6,606 nucleotides of DNA from Phycisphaerae bacterium (GTDB taxonomy: Bacteria > Planctomycetota > Phycisphaerae > UBA1845 > UTPLA1). The position numbers were made by a program, and so were the translations under genes. The notes beneath the pieces were generated by a model. It had not been told where the DNA came from and ran no database searches. It saw nothing but the letters and a program-made list of their open reading frames with translations. Location of the stretch: contig JAJDEC010000466.1 in assembly GCA_029259995.1 (NCBI GenBank), forward strand, positions 1-6,606, read 5' to 3'. Positions 4,723-6,606 of the stretch are shown in pieces (position 1 is the stretch's first letter; each line of letters opens with the position of its first letter).

Positions 4723-5860
4723 ATCGCAGTGCCTCCACGGGGGCGATGCGCGACGCCCGAATCGCCGGGATCACGGCGCCGACGAGGCTGAGCAGCAGCG
4801 CGATCCCCATCGCGCGCAGGAAAATCGACGGCGGATAGATTGGGTCCATGAACTGCCACGAAAATGGCAGTGATCGAGTCAGTTCAGCGAGAAGCACACC
4901 GAGCCCCATCCCGATGGCGCCGCCGATCACGCCGATGCCGAGTGCTTCCATGAGGACCATTCCGACAATACGCCGCCTCGGCCATCCGACGGCGCGAAGC
5001 ACACCGATTTCGCGCGTTCGCTGCGCGACGGACATCCACATCGTGTTTGCGATGACGAGGCTGCCGACGATCAATGCAATGAATGACACGGCGCCGACCA
5101 TGTCGTCCGACGCCTCGAGGCCCTGGTCGATCTTGTTGTATTGCGACTCGTCCGCGATCGCGGCCAGTTCCGGATACCTGGCTTCGATGCGTTTGCCCAG
5201 CTCGATCGGATCCGTCTCCGGCTTGAGGCGCAGATTGAAGCTCGTCACTCGACCGTCGGCAATCTTGATCCTCCGGACTTCGTCGATGTGCATGACGATG
5301 GCGCCGTCGTAGAAGACAATCCCAGATCGAAAAGTGCCGACGATCTGATAGGTCGAACCCTCGATCTCGATCGGCTCGCCGACGTGCAGTTTCTGTTTTT
5401 CGGCGAATCGATAGCCGACGACGATCTCGCTCGGCGTACGAAATCGTCGCCCATCGAGCGGCTCCTGGGCCTGTTGGCCGAATTCGCCGGGGTAGATGCC
5501 GATGATGATCTGGAGCGCGGCGACGCCGCGTGCGCCGGGCGTGCGGATGAGATGGCTCATTCCGGCGGCCACGTCCTGGATTTCGCTGAACTCCGCCAGC
5601 TTCTTTCGCGTGTCGGCCTCGTCGAGCGAACTGAAAATGTCGGCGGCCACGCCAGCCTGCCAGATCATCATGTCGCTGCCGCTGCTCTTGATGCTGCCCT
5701 GGACGCTGGCCCGAAGCCCCTTCGCGACGGCGCCGAGTGCGACGATTGCGATCACGCCGATGGCGACGCCAAGTGCACTCAATGACGTTCGCACCAGTTG
5801 GCGATGCAGCGTGCGCCATATCATTCGCGTCAGTGTCAGGCCTTTGTCGGGCGTCGGCAT
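4715..5860 (-). CDS. ABC transporter permease, MacB/FtsX family
   Basis: A 381-residue permease with the four-segment MacB/FtsX plan: TM1 at about 27-47, a roughly 210-residue extracytoplasmic MacB-type periplasmic core domain, then TM2 (258-277), TM3 (302-326) and TM4 (347-368). The RTREIGVLRAVGWPRRRI stretch (281-298) and the closing IRASRIAPVEALRYE (367-381) are hallmarks of FtsX-domain proteins that couple to a LolD/MacB ATPase. Such permeases usually act mechanically on substrates outside the inner membrane, as in LolCDE lipoprotein release or MacAB export. It is first in a two-gene unit with the ATPase and divergent from the SppA-like gene. No HlyD/MacA-type adaptor lies in the window. 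ATG 5860 lacks a clear Shine-Dalgarno site; Met13 is an in-frame alternative. A homodimer or a second permease elsewhere is expected. Confidence 0.95.
   Translation of the reverse strand: MPTPDKGLTLTRMIWRTLHRQLVRTSLSALGVAIGVIAIVALGAVAKGLRASVQGSIKSSGSDMMIWQAGVAADIFSSLDEADTRKKLAEFSEIQDVAAGMSHLIRTPGARGVAALQIIIGIYPGEFGQQAQEPLDGRRFRTPSEIVVGYRFAEKQKLHVGEPIEIEGSTYQIVGTFRSGIVFYDGAIVMHIDEVRRIKIADGRVTSFNLRLKPETDPIELGKRIEARYPELAAIADESQYNKIDQGLEASDDMVGAVSFIALIVGSLVIANTMWMSVAQRTREIGVLRAVGWPRRRIVGMVLMEALGIGVIGGAIGMGLGVLLAELTRSLPFSWQFMDPIYPPSIFLRAMGIALLLSLVGAVIPAIRASRIAPVEALRYE
4732..4736 (-). promoter_or_regulatory. Ribosome binding site of the ABC ATPase, inside the permease gene
   Basis: GGAGG on the minus strand is 9 nt before ATG 4722 and lies within the last permease codons, consistent with coupled translation of the overlapping pair. 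Confidence 0.65.
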
Positions 5861-6067
5861 GGTTGAAGTGTAGTCGGCTGGTCGTGGGAGTCGACGAATC
5901 GGGGCGATCAGTTCGATCTGTGCGATATTTGCCTTTATGGCATCACTACGGCATTGTACGCATTCGATGCTGCTGTGTTCGGCGTTGCGAATGACGCGAT
6001 CCTGTTGAGTTGGATGGCGTGCGTCCTGCGTCGGCTAACCCGCTTTTGTCTCCGGGAGGGCTAGAAG
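5861..6067. other. Divergent intergenic region (permease / SppA-like)
   Basis: About 200 bp that must hold promoters for both directions. I see no convincing -35/-10 pair. TTGGAT (6010-6015) with GCTAAC 18 bp later is the best plus-strand match, and it is weak. Confidence 0.4.
6054..6059 (+). promoter_or_regulatory. Ribosome binding site deciding the TTG start at 6068
   Basis: GGGAGG lies 8 nt before TTG 6068. An in-frame TAG at 6062-6064 rules out any earlier start, so this site fixes the N-terminus. Confidence 0.7.
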
Positions 6068-6606
6068 TTGAATCTGACAATTTTCAGTTCGGCGAGAAAA
6101 ACGATCGTGTCAGGAAGTGTGAGTCGCGTAGCTTCGTTGGCATTCCTTTGCGCTTTCGCCGCTTCGGGTTGCACGCCGCCAAGCAGTTTTCGCGTGACGG
6201 CCGTACCGACAGACAAGTCCCTTGAAGAGGCCGTATTGTCTCGCGCCGGCGGATTCGTCAGCGATCGCGTCGCAATCATCGACATTTCCGGCGTGCTCAT
6301 GAACGGTCGCGTCAACGGCATTCTGTCCGAAGGCGAGCATCCAGTTGCCCTGACAGTCGAGCAGCTCGACAAGGCGGCGAACGACAAGCGAGTCAAGGCG
6401 ATCGTGCTGCGAATCAATTCGCCGGGCGGCAGCGTGACGGCAAGCGACACGCTGCATCATGAAATCGGAAAATTTCGGGAACGGACGCGCAAGCCGGTGG
6501 TCGCGTATTTTCAAGATGTGGCCGCCAGCGGTGCATATTTTTTAGCATGTGCGTCCGACGAGATCATGGCGCAGCGAACGAGTGTTACCGGTTCGATCGG
6601 CGTCAT
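6068..6606 (+). CDS. sppA: S49 signal peptide peptidase (SppA-like) with lipoprotein signal, partial
   Basis: The first 179 residues of an S49-family serine protease, cut by the right edge. TTG 6068 follows GGGAGG and an in-frame stop. The N-terminus has basic residues (R10, K11, R20), a hydrophobic core (21-32) and a lipobox-like A32-S-G-C35 followed by TPPS, so the protein is probably a lipoprotein anchored outside the inner membrane. The protease domain starts near 67 with RVAIIDISGVLM. It continues with AIVLRINSPGGSVTASD (111-127) and V151-AASGAYFLACASDEIMA, where Ser154 should be the nucleophile, then TSVTGSIGV at the edge. The general-base Lys, about 50 residues further on in SppA, lies outside the window. 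SppA enzymes degrade leftover signal peptides in the membrane. The usual anchor is a membrane segment, so the lipobox is unusual. The lipid signal has Ala at -3 rather than Leu, so it is probable rather than certain. Confidence 0.93.
   Translation, partial: MNLTIFSSARKTIVSGSVSRVASLAFLCAFAASGCTPPSSFRVTAVPTDKSLEEAVLSRAGGFVSDRVAIIDISGVLMNGRVNGILSEGEHPVALTVEQLDKAANDKRVKAIVLRINSPGGSVTASDTLHHEIGKFRERTRKPVVAYFQDVAASGAYFLACASDEIMAQRTSVTGSIGV

Noticed and set aside
4884..5819. Minus-strand open frame of 311 codons in another frame of the permease gene
   Set aside because: Its product is dominated by Arg and His, typical of an out-of-frame reading of GC-rich coding DNA. The permease frame has the complete FtsX layout.
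6110..6514. Minus-strand open frame of 134 codons at the right edge
   Set aside because: It is antisense to the SppA-like gene, whose S49 motifs are unmistakable.

Overview
The window looks like chromosomal DNA of a planctomycete, most likely of the Phycisphaerae type. The main reasons are a zinc ribbon of the CPxCGYDLRG...CPECG kind, an ECF sigma factor next to a Ser/Thr kinase whose N-terminus carries an H-x3-C-x2-C zinc motif, a small membrane protein with a split Cys/His pair, GC-rich sequence, and non-ATG starts with good Shine-Dalgarno sites. This is inferred from protein style, not from a marker gene.

Left block (1-1260, minus strand): an ECF sigma factor gene is followed 60 bp later by a Ser/Thr protein kinase gene that runs off the left edge. 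The kinase has an anti-sigma-like zinc motif before its catalytic domain, so the pair looks like a signalling unit in which the kinase controls the sigma factor. A roughly 600 bp gap (1261-1873) follows. It has no convincing gene but holds four consecutive inverted repeats.

Middle block (1874-3797, plus strand): first comes an unnamed multi-pass membrane protein with a Cys/His pair on each side of its first membrane segment. After a spacer with a perfect TATAAT box come a secreted cytochrome c'-like protein with a C-terminal CxxCH haem site and, 16 bp later, a membrane protein with a CGYDLRG zinc ribbon and a PH-like C-terminal part. The last two probably form an operon.

Between the convergent units (3827-4036): two head-to-tail copies of a 105 bp element, about 83% identical by hand count. 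Each can fold into an outer stem enclosing two hairpins. The second copy touches the stop codon of the ABC ATPase gene.

Right block: on the minus strand, a MacB/FtsX-type permease (4715-5860) and its ATPase (4033-4722) overlap by 8 bp and form one export/lipoprotein-transport-like ABC unit. It has no membrane-fusion partner in the window. Divergently, from 6068 to the right edge, lies an S49-family signal peptide peptidase (SppA-like) with a lipoprotein signal, starting at TTG and cut by the window end. Two of the most informative genes (kinase and SppA) are partial because they cross the window edges.
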